This document shows positions 9,083 through 17,200 of a stretch of DNA of 64,000 nt, in pieces. The position numbers were made by a program, and so were the translations under genes. The notes under the pieces were generated by a model that saw only the letters and a program-made list of their open reading frames with translations, was not told the DNA's origin and made no database searches. The stretch spans positions 142,795 to 206,794 of the forward strand of contig NZ_NFZV01000008.1 in assembly GCF_003399765.1 (NCBI RefSeq), given 5' to 3'. How positions within the stretch are numbered: position 1 is the stretch's first letter; each line of letters starts with the position of its first letter. The DNA is from Alkalilimnicola ehrlichii. Its GTDB lineage: Bacteria > Pseudomonadota > Gammaproteobacteria > Nitrococcales > AK92.

Positions 9083-9581
9083 GCCGATTCAACCCCTCCC
9101 CGAACAAGCGTCCAACTAAAATCTCCAACCGCCGCAAGCCGGCCAGCACCCGCGCGGTATCGCCCAGAATGTGTATGGTTAACCCACAGTTCCTATCCGT
9201 CACGCACAGAGTACCGGGCATCACGTTAATGAGATTCGCGAAGAAAACGCGGCCGTGCCCCGGCGCCAAGCGCCAGGGGTAAGAAAGCAAGGTCATGGGC
9301 GGCGGCTGCCTCGGCGATAAAGCGCGCCACGCGACCTCCGCCGCACCGCGTAGCGTCAAGCCCAAAAACGCGGGCAGAAACTGCAACAACCCCCACAGGC
9401 TAATTCGAAGCCTCCGCCCCGCAACAAACGGATTAGCCCGTTCCGCAAAAACTACCGCAACCGCCCCCCACCAGAAAGAGCGCGCATCGCCCTCGGCGAT
9501 GATCCACCAAATCGTTGCATAAGTTGCAACACGCCAAGGCAACCCTGCCCAGCGCGAGCGCTTACCGTCGTCCTGTAGCAA
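9075..9581 (-). CDS. mnhE: Mrp-type Na+/H+ antiporter subunit E
   Basis: A 168-residue MnhE-like protein: N-terminal hydrophobic segments, then the conserved LINVMPGTLCVTDRNCGLTI motif (about 117-136). It is the first gene of the operon in the order E-F-G-(DUF4040-B)-C-D-D'. The start given is a TTG with a G-rich region upstream, so the true start may lie a little further in. The Mrp complex exports Na+ in exchange for H+ and serves pH and salt homeostasis in the families studied. Confidence 0.85.
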   Translation of the reverse strand: MLQDDGKRSRWAGLPWRVATYATIWWIIAEGDARSFWWGAVAVVFAERANPFVAGRRLRISLWGLLQFLPAFLGLTLRGAAEVAWRALSPRQPPPMTLLSYPWRLAPGHGRVFFANLINVMPGTLCVTDRNCGLTIHILGDTARVLAGLRRLEILVGRLFGEGLNRHG

Positions 9582-9690
9582 GCCACACCCCCCGTTACCA
9601 TTATTACGACATCTTTATCATATGAGCGGGAGGCGGCACGACTTACCCCACTCAGTTGAATGCTTACCCCATGGCCGCCAAAAAGCCTCT

Positions 9691-10269
9691 ATGGCGAAAA
9701 ACGACCAACAGAGCTTTCCGGACATTGCGGCCAACGCGGTACTACTGGTCGATGTCATCAACGACCTGGAGTTCGAGGGCGGCAAAGCCATACTCGAACA
9801 CGCCTTACCAATGGCGGAGCGGTTGGCAGCGTTAAAGGCCAAAGCCCGAGAGGCTGCGGTACCGATCATTTACCTGAACGATAACTTCGGCCAATGGCGG
9901 TCCGATTTCCGCGCTGTCGTCGAACAAAACGTTAACGGAGACGTACGAGGCCAACCCATTGCCCAGCGCCTGCAACCGGAATCGGAGGATTACTTTGTCC
10001 TCAAGCCCAAGCACTCCGGGTTCTTTGGCACGACCCTGGAAACCTTGCTGCGTTTTCTGCAAACACGACGCTTAGTCATCGGTGGGCTCACCACCGATAT
10101 GTGCGTCCACTTCACCGCAATGGACGCCTATCTCCGCGACTACAAAGTACACATCCCCTGTGACGGCTCAGCCGCCAGCTCGCCGGCCATACACGAACAG
10201 GCCATTCGATATATGGCCCGGCAGCTCAAAGCGGATACGGCACCGGTAAGCGATGTCGACTTTCCTTAA
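9691..10269 (+). CDS. isochorismatase-family cysteine hydrolase
   Basis: About 192 residues from the ATG at 9691; an in-frame ATG at 9622 would add 23 residues without family support. The fold signature is clear: LLVDVINDLEF with the catalytic Asp near the start, a lysine in the VLKPKHSGFFGT segment, and GGLTTDMCVHFTAMDAY holding the nucleophilic cysteine. Members include nicotinamidases and N-carbamoyl amidohydrolases; this subgroup has no assigned substrate. Cytosolic. It is followed by a patatin gene 107 bases downstream on the same strand. Confidence 0.88.
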   Translation: MAKNDQQSFPDIAANAVLLVDVINDLEFEGGKAILEHALPMAERLAALKAKAREAAVPIIYLNDNFGQWRSDFRAVVEQNVNGDVRGQPIAQRLQPESEDYFVLKPKHSGFFGTTLETLLRFLQTRRLVIGGLTTDMCVHFTAMDAYLRDYKVHIPCDGSAASSPAIHEQAIRYMARQLKADTAPVSDVDFP

Positions 10270-10376
10270 GCCTCCAGGCATTTAAACATGTCGTCAACCA
10301 CGCCATTACGTGTGGAGAAGATCCTTTTGAACCTGTTGCAGCGAAGATAGGCAAAAACAAGAGGGGCGCTCCACCG

Positions 10377-11399
10377 ATGGCAAATCGAAAAACGGTAGAA
10401 CTGGCCTTGCAAGGGGGCGGCGCGCACGGAGCCTACACCTGGGGTGTCATCGACCGCCTGTTAGAGGACGATGCCATCCACATCGAAGGTATCTGCGGCA
10501 CCAGCGCCGGCGCGATGAACGCGGTAGTTGTGGCGGACGGTCTGCAACGAGATGGCAAACCAGGCGCCCAAGCCAGCCTGCGCCGCTTCTGGAAAGCGGT
10601 GAGCGATGCGGCTCAGTGGTCCCCCATCCAACGCACGCCGCTAGACCGCCTACTGGGCCGTTGGACGCTGGATTACTCGCCCGGCTATATCCTGATGGAC
10701 CTGATGAGCCGCGTAATCTCTCCCTACGACCTGAACCCACTGAACCTTAACCCCCTGCGCGACCTGTTGATCGAGCACGTGGATTTCGACTGCGTCCGCC
10801 GCTGCCAAGGCATCAAGCTATTTGTCGCAGCCACCAACGTGCGAACAGGCAAACAAAAAATCTTTCGCCGCGAGGAGATGACGGCGGACAAAGTCATGGC
10901 CTCGGCTTGCCTGCCTTTTCTCTTCAAAGCGGTGGAAATCGACGGCGAAGCCTATTGGGACGGCGGCTACATGGGGAACCCGGCCCTGTTTCCGCTGGTG
11001 GAAGAATGCGATGCCCAAGACCTCATTATCGTCCAGATCAATCCTATCAAACGTCACGACATTCCTCGTAGCGCCAACGAAATCCAGAACCGTGTCAATG
11101 AGATCTCGTTCAACGCCAGCCTGATCAAGGAAGTGCGCACCCTTGCACTACTGAAGCGGCTAATTCAAGAGGAGAACTTAGATCGCAAACGCTACAAAGA
11201 CATGCTTATCCACCGGATCAGCGCCGATGCGGAACTCGAACCGCTCAGCGTTTCCAGCAAACTCAATGCCGAATGGGCATTTCTGCAACACCTGCACGAC
11301 GTAGGCTTTCGCGCCGCCGATAACTGGCTCACGCAAAACTACGACGCGTTAGGCAAGCGCTCTACCCTGGACATCGAGTCGGTATACGTGCACGACTAG
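10377..11399 (+). CDS. patatin-like phospholipase
   Basis: A 340-residue patatin-domain lipid hydrolase. It has the oxyanion loop GGGAHGAYTWGV at residues 14-25, the serine elbow GTSAGAM near 42-48, and the catalytic aspartate in DGGYMGNP near residue 199. No signal peptide is visible, so it is probably cytosolic or membrane-associated like RssA-type proteins. A GAGGGG site precedes the ATG. The isochorismatase-type gene upstream may be co-transcribed. A 22-bp inverted repeat follows the stop codon. Confidence 0.9.
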   Translation: MANRKTVELALQGGGAHGAYTWGVIDRLLEDDAIHIEGICGTSAGAMNAVVVADGLQRDGKPGAQASLRRFWKAVSDAAQWSPIQRTPLDRLLGRWTLDYSPGYILMDLMSRVISPYDLNPLNLNPLRDLLIEHVDFDCVRRCQGIKLFVAATNVRTGKQKIFRREEMTADKVMASACLPFLFKAVEIDGEAYWDGGYMGNPALFPLVEECDAQDLIIVQINPIKRHDIPRSANEIQNRVNEISFNASLIKEVRTLALLKRLIQEENLDRKRYKDMLIHRISADAELEPLSVSSKLNAEWAFLQHLHDVGFRAADNWLTQNYDALGKRSTLDIESVYVHD

Positions 11400-11401
11400 T
11401 A

Positions 11402-11471
11402 CGCCTTCGCGCTTTGTCGGTTCAGCGGGCTTGGTGGGAGCACAGCTCCGAACCGGCAAAGCGCGAAGGCG
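11402..11471. repeat. long inverted repeat between convergent genes
   Basis: Arms of 22 bases at 11402-11423 and 11450-11471 pair with a single G-T wobble over a 26-base loop. They lie directly after the patatin stop and before the tauE stop. This is a very strong hairpin for either transcript; it may be a bidirectional terminator or a REP-like element. There is no U-tract. Confidence 0.7.
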
Positions 11472-11479
11472 AGCGGCCA

Positions 11480-12204
11480 CTAGCCGAACAGCGCTTCCCC
11501 CAGCACACCAAGCGCCGCCACCGTACACAGCAATAGCAGGATCGGCCGCAGCGTATTCGGCCCGAGCAAGGGAATCGCCCAACGACCGGCAACGAAACCT
11601 GCGATCGCCGGCCCCAGCAGCCAGAGCGATGCGGTCATCTCCGACCGGCCGAAATGGCCGATAGCCGCCAAACCGATGAGCGAGAGAATGCAGCTGACGA
11701 GAAAATAGGCCGACAGATTCGCTCGCACTCGCTCGCCGGTAGCATGCTGATAAATCAAGGCCATCGGTGGGCCGCCAATGGATGTGCTCGTGCCCATAAA
11801 ACCGGAGACGGCCCCCGCCGCCAGCAGGCGATTACGGGTAGGCGTGATATGGATAGGTAGCAGGCTAATCGCAATCGCCAGCAGAACCGACACGCCGATG
11901 AGCAGCGGCAGAATCTTCCCCGGCGCTTGCGCCACCACCCAGAGCGCCACGGCCATGCCCGGCAAACGCCCCAGCAGCGCCACGCCCAACTCGCCCAAGG
12001 CCAAACCGACCCGGTTTTCCAAACATTCAACACGGATAGCACGGCCGCCAAGGCCAATACCGGCCCCGGCACCAACTGCGGGTCGATCAGATACAACAGC
12101 GGCGCGGCCACAATCGCCAAGCCGAACCCGACAGCGCTTTGCACCAAGGCACCGACGAACACCAAAGATGCAGCTAACAGCCACTGAAGCAAAGAAAGCT
12201 CCAT
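11480..12204 (-). CDS. TauE/SafE-family sulfite/anion exporter (frame broken)
   Basis: The first 64 residues, from MELSLLQWLLAASLVFVGAL, contain the family motif VQSAVGFGLAIVAAPLL. The frame breaks at a T4 run (12015-12018). One added base joins VLNVWK to NRVGLALGELG and the second family repeat, with SGFMGTSTSIGGPPMAL, giving 241 residues. Members are 7-8-helix permeases moving sulfite, sulfoacetate or related anions. A TAGGAG ribosome site fixes the ATG at 12204. Proximity to the sulfide-response genes is suggestive only. Confidence 0.88.
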
Positions 12205-12289
12205 GGCACAACACTCCTAACCAAAACAAGCACTCGCCCGGCGCAAAAGAATTAACTAAGGGGCATTCATTAACCTACCCACAGCGGCC

Positions 12290-12317
12290 AAGGGAAGCAC
12301 TCAATATTTCCCTAACT
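12290..12317. repeat. dispersed hairpin motif, copy 1
   Basis: AGGGAA and TTCCCT form a short stem around the sequence CTCAATATTTCCCTAA (12300-12315). A related motif, consensus YTCARYRTTTCCY, recurs near 30479, 57946, 63124 and more weakly 55308. Here it overlaps the stop codon of the membrane-protein gene and may act as its terminator. Confidence 0.4.
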
Positions 12318-12785
12318 AAGGCGTGGGTCTATCTTTTCTAGTATTCTGACTACTTTCCTTGCTCGGAAGCCAATATAGCCGACCAATACCGATAAAGGCA
12401 GCAATACAAACCCTATGAGTTTGGGCAAGGCACCCAAGTAAGGGAACGCAAAGCCAAAGGCCACCAACCCACCTACGAGAACCAAAATAATCGCCAATAA
12501 AAATAAAAAGTTAGGAAGATGCCGGCCATACCCCCACTCATCAAGCGTAAGGTTGCGATATCCGTAGGCGAAGAAGCTCCCGTTTTGGTAGCCGCCAACA
12601 ACCGCCAAACGGTCCCCTTCATTGATGATAATCGGCATATCCCCATCAATCGTAACTAAGCGCCCGGTAATATAAAAAACGCAGATTTTCTTATAGCGCG
12701 GCACGCCACTATGAAGCGCACTATGGTTGGCATCCCTTACCTCCCGGACTTTCACACCTTCGGCGACGCCTATTACGAGCTCCAT
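12312..12785 (-). CDS. membrane protein of unknown function
   Basis: About 157 residues from the ATG at 12785, which has a GGGGGAAAA ribosome site; an ATG at 12800 is also possible. The first 90 residues look soluble and beta-rich. Two strongly hydrophobic segments follow (about 94-115 and 118-142), and then a basic tail. The layout resembles small membrane proteins with an OB-like or GIDE-like soluble part, but I recognise no family. Codon use is AT-richer than in the neighbours. It is divergent from the ABC exporter, with overlapping upstream regions. Confidence 0.6.
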   Translation of the reverse strand: MELVIGVAEGVKVREVRDANHSALHSGVPRYKKICVFYITGRLVTIDGDMPIIINEGDRLAVVGGYQNGSFFAYGYRNLTLDEWGYGRHLPNFLFLLAIILVLVGGLVAFGFAFPYLGALPKLIGFVLLPLSVLVGYIGFRARKVVRILEKIDPRLS

Positions 12786-12899
12786 TTTTCCCCCAATCAT
12801 TCTCCCCCTCGCAGCAACTCGTCTTGCTCCCAATAGTATGGGCAGGCCAACTTCTGCTACTGTTACCGCCGCCCGAACTATCCATAGGGTTATCCGTCT

Positions 12900-14644
12900 A
12901 TGCAAGCCCCACCCCGACAGGCCCTGCAACCGCTATTACGCTATATCCAGCCTCACCGCGGACTGCTCGTGCTCGCCATTGTCGCACTATTGACTGCTGC
13001 AGCGGCGACGCTGGCACTGCCGGTGGCTTTTCGCCTAGTGATTGACTCGGGCTTAACCGCCGCGCACGCGGGCAACATCGACCGCTATTTTATCGGCTTG
13101 TTCGGCATTGCCGTGGTGCTGGCACTCGCCACCGCGTTGCGGTTTTACTGCGTCAGCCTATTTGGGGAGCGGGTCGTCGCCGATATTCGGCAAGCCGTAT
13201 ACAGCCACCTACTCAAACTCGACGTCGTTTCTTCGAAACCACCCGTACCGGCGAGCTGCTGTCGCGCCTGACCACCGATAGCGAACTCGTGCAAACCGTA
13301 CTGGCCTCCAGCGCTTCCGTTGCACTGCGCAGCCTGCTCATGCTGCTCGGGGCGGCTGTGTTACTGGTCGTCACCAGTCCGCAGCTTGCCGCCTACATCG
13401 GCGCGGTAATCCCGCTGGTGATCGTGCCCATTATTGTGTTCGGCCGTCGGGTACGGGCTTTGTCGCGGCGTAGTCAGGATCGTATCGCCGATACCAATGC
13501 GCTTGCCGGAGAATCGCTCAACGCCATTCGCACCGTACAAGCGCACGCCCGGGAAAGCTATGAAAGCGCGCGCTATCGCAGCGCCGTACTCGCCGCTTTA
13601 AAAGCAGCCGTCCAACGAACCCGTGCTCGCGCGCTACTCACCGCCGTTATCATCCTGTTGGTTTTCGGCGCCGTGTCGCTCGTGCTGTGGTTAGGCGCTC
13701 GGGCCGTCATCGCCGGCACCATGAGCATGGGAGAGCTGGGTCAGTTCGTGCTTTATGCCGTCATCGCCGCCGGCTCCGCCGGATCGCTCAGCGAGGTATG
13801 GGGCGACGTACAGCGTGCTGCCGGCGCCGCCGAACGGCTCGGCGAGTTGTTATCGACCCAAAGCGATCTCCGCCGCCAACAAGGGCAAACGCTGCCCCAA
13901 GGCGACGGGCAACTCGACTTTCAGGCCGTACAGTTCAGCTACCCTTCCCGCCCCTATCCTCCGGCACTGGCGGACTTCACCTTGCACATTCGCGCGGGTG
14001 AAACCATCGCTTTGGTCGGCCCCTCCGGGGCAGGAAAGAGCACCGTCCTACAACTCTTGCTGCGCTTTTACGACCCGGAACGCGGCAGCATCGCTGTCGA
14101 CGGCGTCGACCTCCGCGATATGCCGCTACACGCATTACGGGAGCTTATTGCGCTGGTTCCGCAGGAGCCGATCATTTTCGGCGCCAGCGCACGCGAGAAC
14201 ATCCGCTATGGCCGCTTAGAGGCAACCGACGCAGAAGTCGAAACCGCCGCCCAAGCAGCCGAAGCCCATGATTTCATTAACGACTTACCGGACGGCTACG
14301 ACAGCCATCTCGGCGAGCGCGGCGTTCGGCTCTCCGGCGGTCAGAAGCAGCGCATCGCCATCGCCCGCGCACTCCTTAGCAAGGCTCCGCTGCTGCTTCT
14401 CGACGAGGCGACCAGCGCGCTCGACTCGCACAGCGAACAGCTGATTCAACACGCCCTGGAACGACTCATGACCGGCCGCACCACTGTCGTGATCGCCCAT
14501 CGCTTAGCCACCGTACTGCGGGCCGACCGAATCGTTATGCTTGAGGCTGGCCGCATCGTAGCAATCGGCAAGCATGAGGAGTTAGTTGCGCAAGGGGGGC
14601 TTTACGCGGACCTGGCGCGGTTACAGTTTAACTATGCAGGCTAG
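12900..14644 (+). CDS. ABC transporter, fused permease/ATPase (MsbA/LmrA type; frame broken)
   Basis: A half-transporter exporter. The transmembrane domain covers about residues 1-310 and the nucleotide-binding domain 345-580. The ATPase part shows Walker A GPSGAGKS, Q-loop VPQEP, signature LSGGQKQR, Walker B LLLLDEATSALD and the H-loop IAHR. The frame breaks at T3 (13228-13230). Adding one T converts KLDVVSSKPP into KLDVVFFETTRTGELLSRLT, a well-conserved intracellular loop, and gives 581 residues. It is most like bacterial MsbA/ABCB exporters for lipids or drugs; the substrate is unknown. Confidence 0.9.
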
Positions 14645-14700
14645 TGGTCGATGCTGCTTATTTTCCTGATATACACGCGAGAAGCGGCTTCGAAAAGGCT

Positions 14701-14738
14701 CATTAAAAAGAACTCACGGGCCGCTTAGGCGGCCCGTG
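14701..14738 (-). terminator. rho-independent terminator of the peroxidase gene
   Basis: CACGGGCCGC (14715-14724) and GCGGCCCGTG (14729-14738) pair perfectly over a TTAG loop. Read on the minus strand the stem is followed by GAGTTCTTTTT, a proper U-rich tail, so it terminates the cytochrome c peroxidase transcript. Confidence 0.85.
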
Positions 14739-14749
14739 AAGTGCGGCTC

Positions 14750-15754
14750 TCAGTCAAACGGCTGTGGCCGCGGTGTGGTGGGCCCGGAAGGCGGCAGAAT
14801 CGGCAGTTGGATGCGCGGCTGCTCGCCAGTCAGAGTTTTTAGGAAAGCGACGATTTGCGCCGTTTCTTCCTCGGTATAAACCCGCCCGAGCTGCAAACGG
14901 CCCATGATGTCGACGGCCTCTTCCAGCGTATCGGCGGCCCCGTCGTGGAAGTAGGGATAGGTTAACTCGACGTTGCGTAGGCTAGGCACCTTGAAGCTGA
15001 AACGATCGGCGTCCTTACCGGTAACCGCAACCCGCCCTTCAGCCGGATTATCGGTTTGGTACGGCTCGACCACACCCATTCGCTGGAAGGAAGTTCCGCC
15101 GGCGTTCGGGCCGTTATGGCAGGCCACGCAGCCGCTGCTCTTAAAGAGCTGGTAGCCGGCCAGCTCTTCCGCCGTCAGCACATCGTCATCCCCTCGCAAC
15201 CAGTAGTCGAAGCGAGAGTTAGGGGTCACCAAGGTTTCTTCGAAAGCCGCGATGGCCTCCGTCACCATGTCGATGTCGATCTGATCGGTGCCGTAGACGT
15301 CGACGAACAACTCGACATAACCCGGTATCGACGCCAGGACTTCTACTGCCAACTCGTGGGTGAACGCCATTTCCATGGGGTTTTCGATCGGGCCGCCGGC
15401 TTGTTCCTGTAAGGTCTCGGCACGGCCATCCCAGAATTGGGCTAAGTTCAAGCTTGAATTAAGAACGGTGGGCGAGTTAATAGGCCCTTCTTGCCAGTTA
15501 TGACCAATCGAGGTCCGAAGATTATCCGACCCGCCCCGGCTTAAGTTATGGCATGAGTTGCATGAGATAAACCCGGAACGCGATAAGCGCGGTTCGAAAA
15601 ACAGCTTCTTACCTAACTGGACTTTGGCCGGATCGGTCACTTCGGCAGGTTCGATAGGCTGTATTGGCTCATTACGAACGCTACTAGCACCAAGCGCTCC
15701 CGTAAACAGCACACTCCCAGCCAGTACTAACGTGGATATTGTCGTGATTCTCAT
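14750..15754 (-). CDS. di-heme cytochrome c peroxidase (CCP/MauG family)
   Basis: A 334-residue exported di-heme protein. A signal peptide covers about residues 1-22. CxxCH heme motifs are at Cys65-Cys68-His69 (CNSCH) and Cys209-Cys212-His213 (CVACH). The family stretch NSPTVLNSSLNLAQFWDGRA lies between them. It reduces H2O2 in the periplasm using c-type cytochrome electrons, or acts as a MauG-type oxidase. The C-terminus is Pro-rich. A TTGAC-N4-ATCAA box lies about 90 bases upstream, consistent with the known ANR/FNR control of bacterial peroxidases, and a rho-independent terminator follows. Confidence 0.93.
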   Translation of the reverse strand: MRITTISTLVLAGSVLFTGALGASSVRNEPIQPIEPAEVTDPAKVQLGKKLFFEPRLSRSGFISCNSCHNLSRGGSDNLRTSIGHNWQEGPINSPTVLNSSLNLAQFWDGRAETLQEQAGGPIENPMEMAFTHELAVEVLASIPGYVELFVDVYGTDQIDIDMVTEAIAAFEETLVTPNSRFDYWLRGDDDVLTAEELAGYQLFKSSGCVACHNGPNAGGTSFQRMGVVEPYQTDNPAEGRVAVTGKDADRFSFKVPSLRNVELTYPYFHDGAADTLEEAVDIMGRLQLGRVYTEEETAQIVAFLKTLTGEQPRIQLPILPPSGPTTPRPQPFD

Positions 15755-15842
15755 TCAATCCCCCTTGGCGACTAGTGCCGTTCGCCGCCGGTATAGCGTG
15801 GTCTCGTTAACGACAATATCCCTCAATACAGCAAGGGTTATT

Positions 15843-15856
15843 TTGACATAAATCAA
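15843..15856. promoter_or_regulatory. ANR/FNR-like box upstream of the peroxidase
   Basis: TTGACATAAATCAA matches the FNR/ANR consensus TTGAT-N4-ATCAA with one change. If it acts as a class II site centred at -41.5 on the minus strand, the start of transcription would be near 15808, and GATATT (15820-15815) lies at the -10 position. This predicts induction of the peroxidase under low oxygen. Confidence 0.7.
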
Positions 15857-15990
15857 ATCCGCACTCAGAGGCTTGGTGTAAACCCCTATTTGTAGCCGGG
15901 ATCGATTAGCGGCGGGAAAAGCCTGGGCAGCCACAGTAGGCGGCCATAGATCTGTTAGCTTGGGGAAGTAACGAGCCAAGGAATTACGGT

Positions 15991-17169
15991 ATGAAACGGT
16001 CTATCGCACTTGGCACCGTAGCGCTTGTTCTATTGCTCGGCCTATCGGTCTGGCTGTTTTATTTCGAACCAAAGCTCAGCCTGCTCGATCCCGATAGAGC
16101 CGCGGAAAATTTCCGCAACATGGACGCTATCTTTCCCACCGTGGCTATTCCGGCCTCGACCCAACCGCGACCGCTGCCGGAAGGCCCGTCGCTTTCCGCC
16201 GCCATGCTCGACGAGGAGCTACCGGAGTTTCTTGCGCGCAGTCAAACAACGAGCCTGATTGTTCTACACGGAGGGCGACTCGTCCACGAGTCGTACTATC
16301 AAGGCTACAGCGTGGACAGCCAGGCGACGTCCTTCTCGGCGGCTAAAGCGGTGTTGTCGGCACTTATCGGCATCGCGATTGCCGAAGGGGCTATAGGTAG
16401 CGTGGACGATCCGGTCGTCGCTTATCGGCCGGATCTAGCGGATTCCGGCTTTGCCGACGTGACCCTTAACGATCTTCTCCGCATGACATCCGGCATCGCC
16501 TTCGACGAGGATTACTCCGACCCCGAAAGCGACGGCATTGCCATTCACTACCAACTCTATGCACGCTTCCGAAGCATCGAACGGCTAACGGCAACCTATC
16601 CGGCAGCGCAACCGCCTGGCACCTCCTTTGACTATGCCAGCATCAATACGCAGGCCCTCGCCATGGTGCTCGAAGCGGCTACCGGTGCGTCCCTGCCCGA
16701 CTATCTCTACGAGAAGCTATGGAACCCTTTGGGGATGGCCGCCGGCGCGACGTGGATTACCGATGTCTACGGCAACGCGGTCGGCTTCTGGGGCTTGAGC
16801 GCTCGCCCGCGCGATCTGGCAAAGTTCGGCCAGCTCTATCTGCAACAAGGCGCTTGGGACGACGAGCAGCTTATCCCGCCAGAATGGATCGCTCGCTCAA
16901 CCGAAGCCGAAGAGCCATTCTTGCAACGAGGGATCATTAGAAACAACTGGGGCTATCAGCACAAATGGTGGTTACCGCGCGACGGCGATCAGGATTACGC
17001 GGCGCTCGGTCTATGGGGGCAGATCATATACATCAACCCCCACTTCGAGCTGGTAGTCGTCAAAACCTCGGCGGACCCCAATTTCCGTGCGCATGAATTC
17101 GAAGCGGTTGAGCGTTTTCGCCAAATCGGCGCCACGCTCTCCTGTCCCACGGCTCTAACCGAGTGCTAA
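15991..17169 (+). CDS. beta-lactamase/class C-fold serine hydrolase, membrane-anchored
   Basis: A 392-residue protein. An N-terminal hydrophobic helix (about 5-25) acts as signal anchor and places the domain in the periplasm. The serine beta-lactamase/PBP-fold motif Ser116-Ala-Ala-Lys119 and the Tyr-x-Asn motif YASIN (about 214-218) are present; the KTG-type third motif appears degenerate. This is the beta-lactamase family PF00144, which includes esterases, DD-peptidases and 6-aminohexanoate-dimer hydrolases. WGYQHKWWL is typical of the last group's relatives. Monocistronic and divergent from the peroxidase. Confidence 0.88.
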   Translation: MKRSIALGTVALVLLLGLSVWLFYFEPKLSLLDPDRAAENFRNMDAIFPTVAIPASTQPRPLPEGPSLSAAMLDEELPEFLARSQTTSLIVLHGGRLVHESYYQGYSVDSQATSFSAAKAVLSALIGIAIAEGAIGSVDDPVVAYRPDLADSGFADVTLNDLLRMTSGIAFDEDYSDPESDGIAIHYQLYARFRSIERLTATYPAAQPPGTSFDYASINTQALAMVLEAATGASLPDYLYEKLWNPLGMAAGATWITDVYGNAVGFWGLSARPRDLAKFGQLYLQQGAWDDEQLIPPEWIARSTEAEEPFLQRGIIRNNWGYQHKWWLPRDGDQDYAALGLWGQIIYINPHFELVVVKTSADPNFRAHEFEAVERFRQIGATLSCPTALTEC

Positions 17170-17200
17170 AAAGAACGCTTCTGCGGCACCCTGCTAATGA

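Noticed and set aside
4121..9522. Several long plus-strand frames opposite the antiporter genes
   Set aside because: They are Pro/Arg/Ser/Thr-rich antisense readings of hydrophobic GC-rich genes, without motifs or ribosome sites.
15755..15979. A 74-codon minus-strand frame upstream of the peroxidase
   Set aside because: It covers the promoter and ANR-like box, has no family match, and ends at the peroxidase start.
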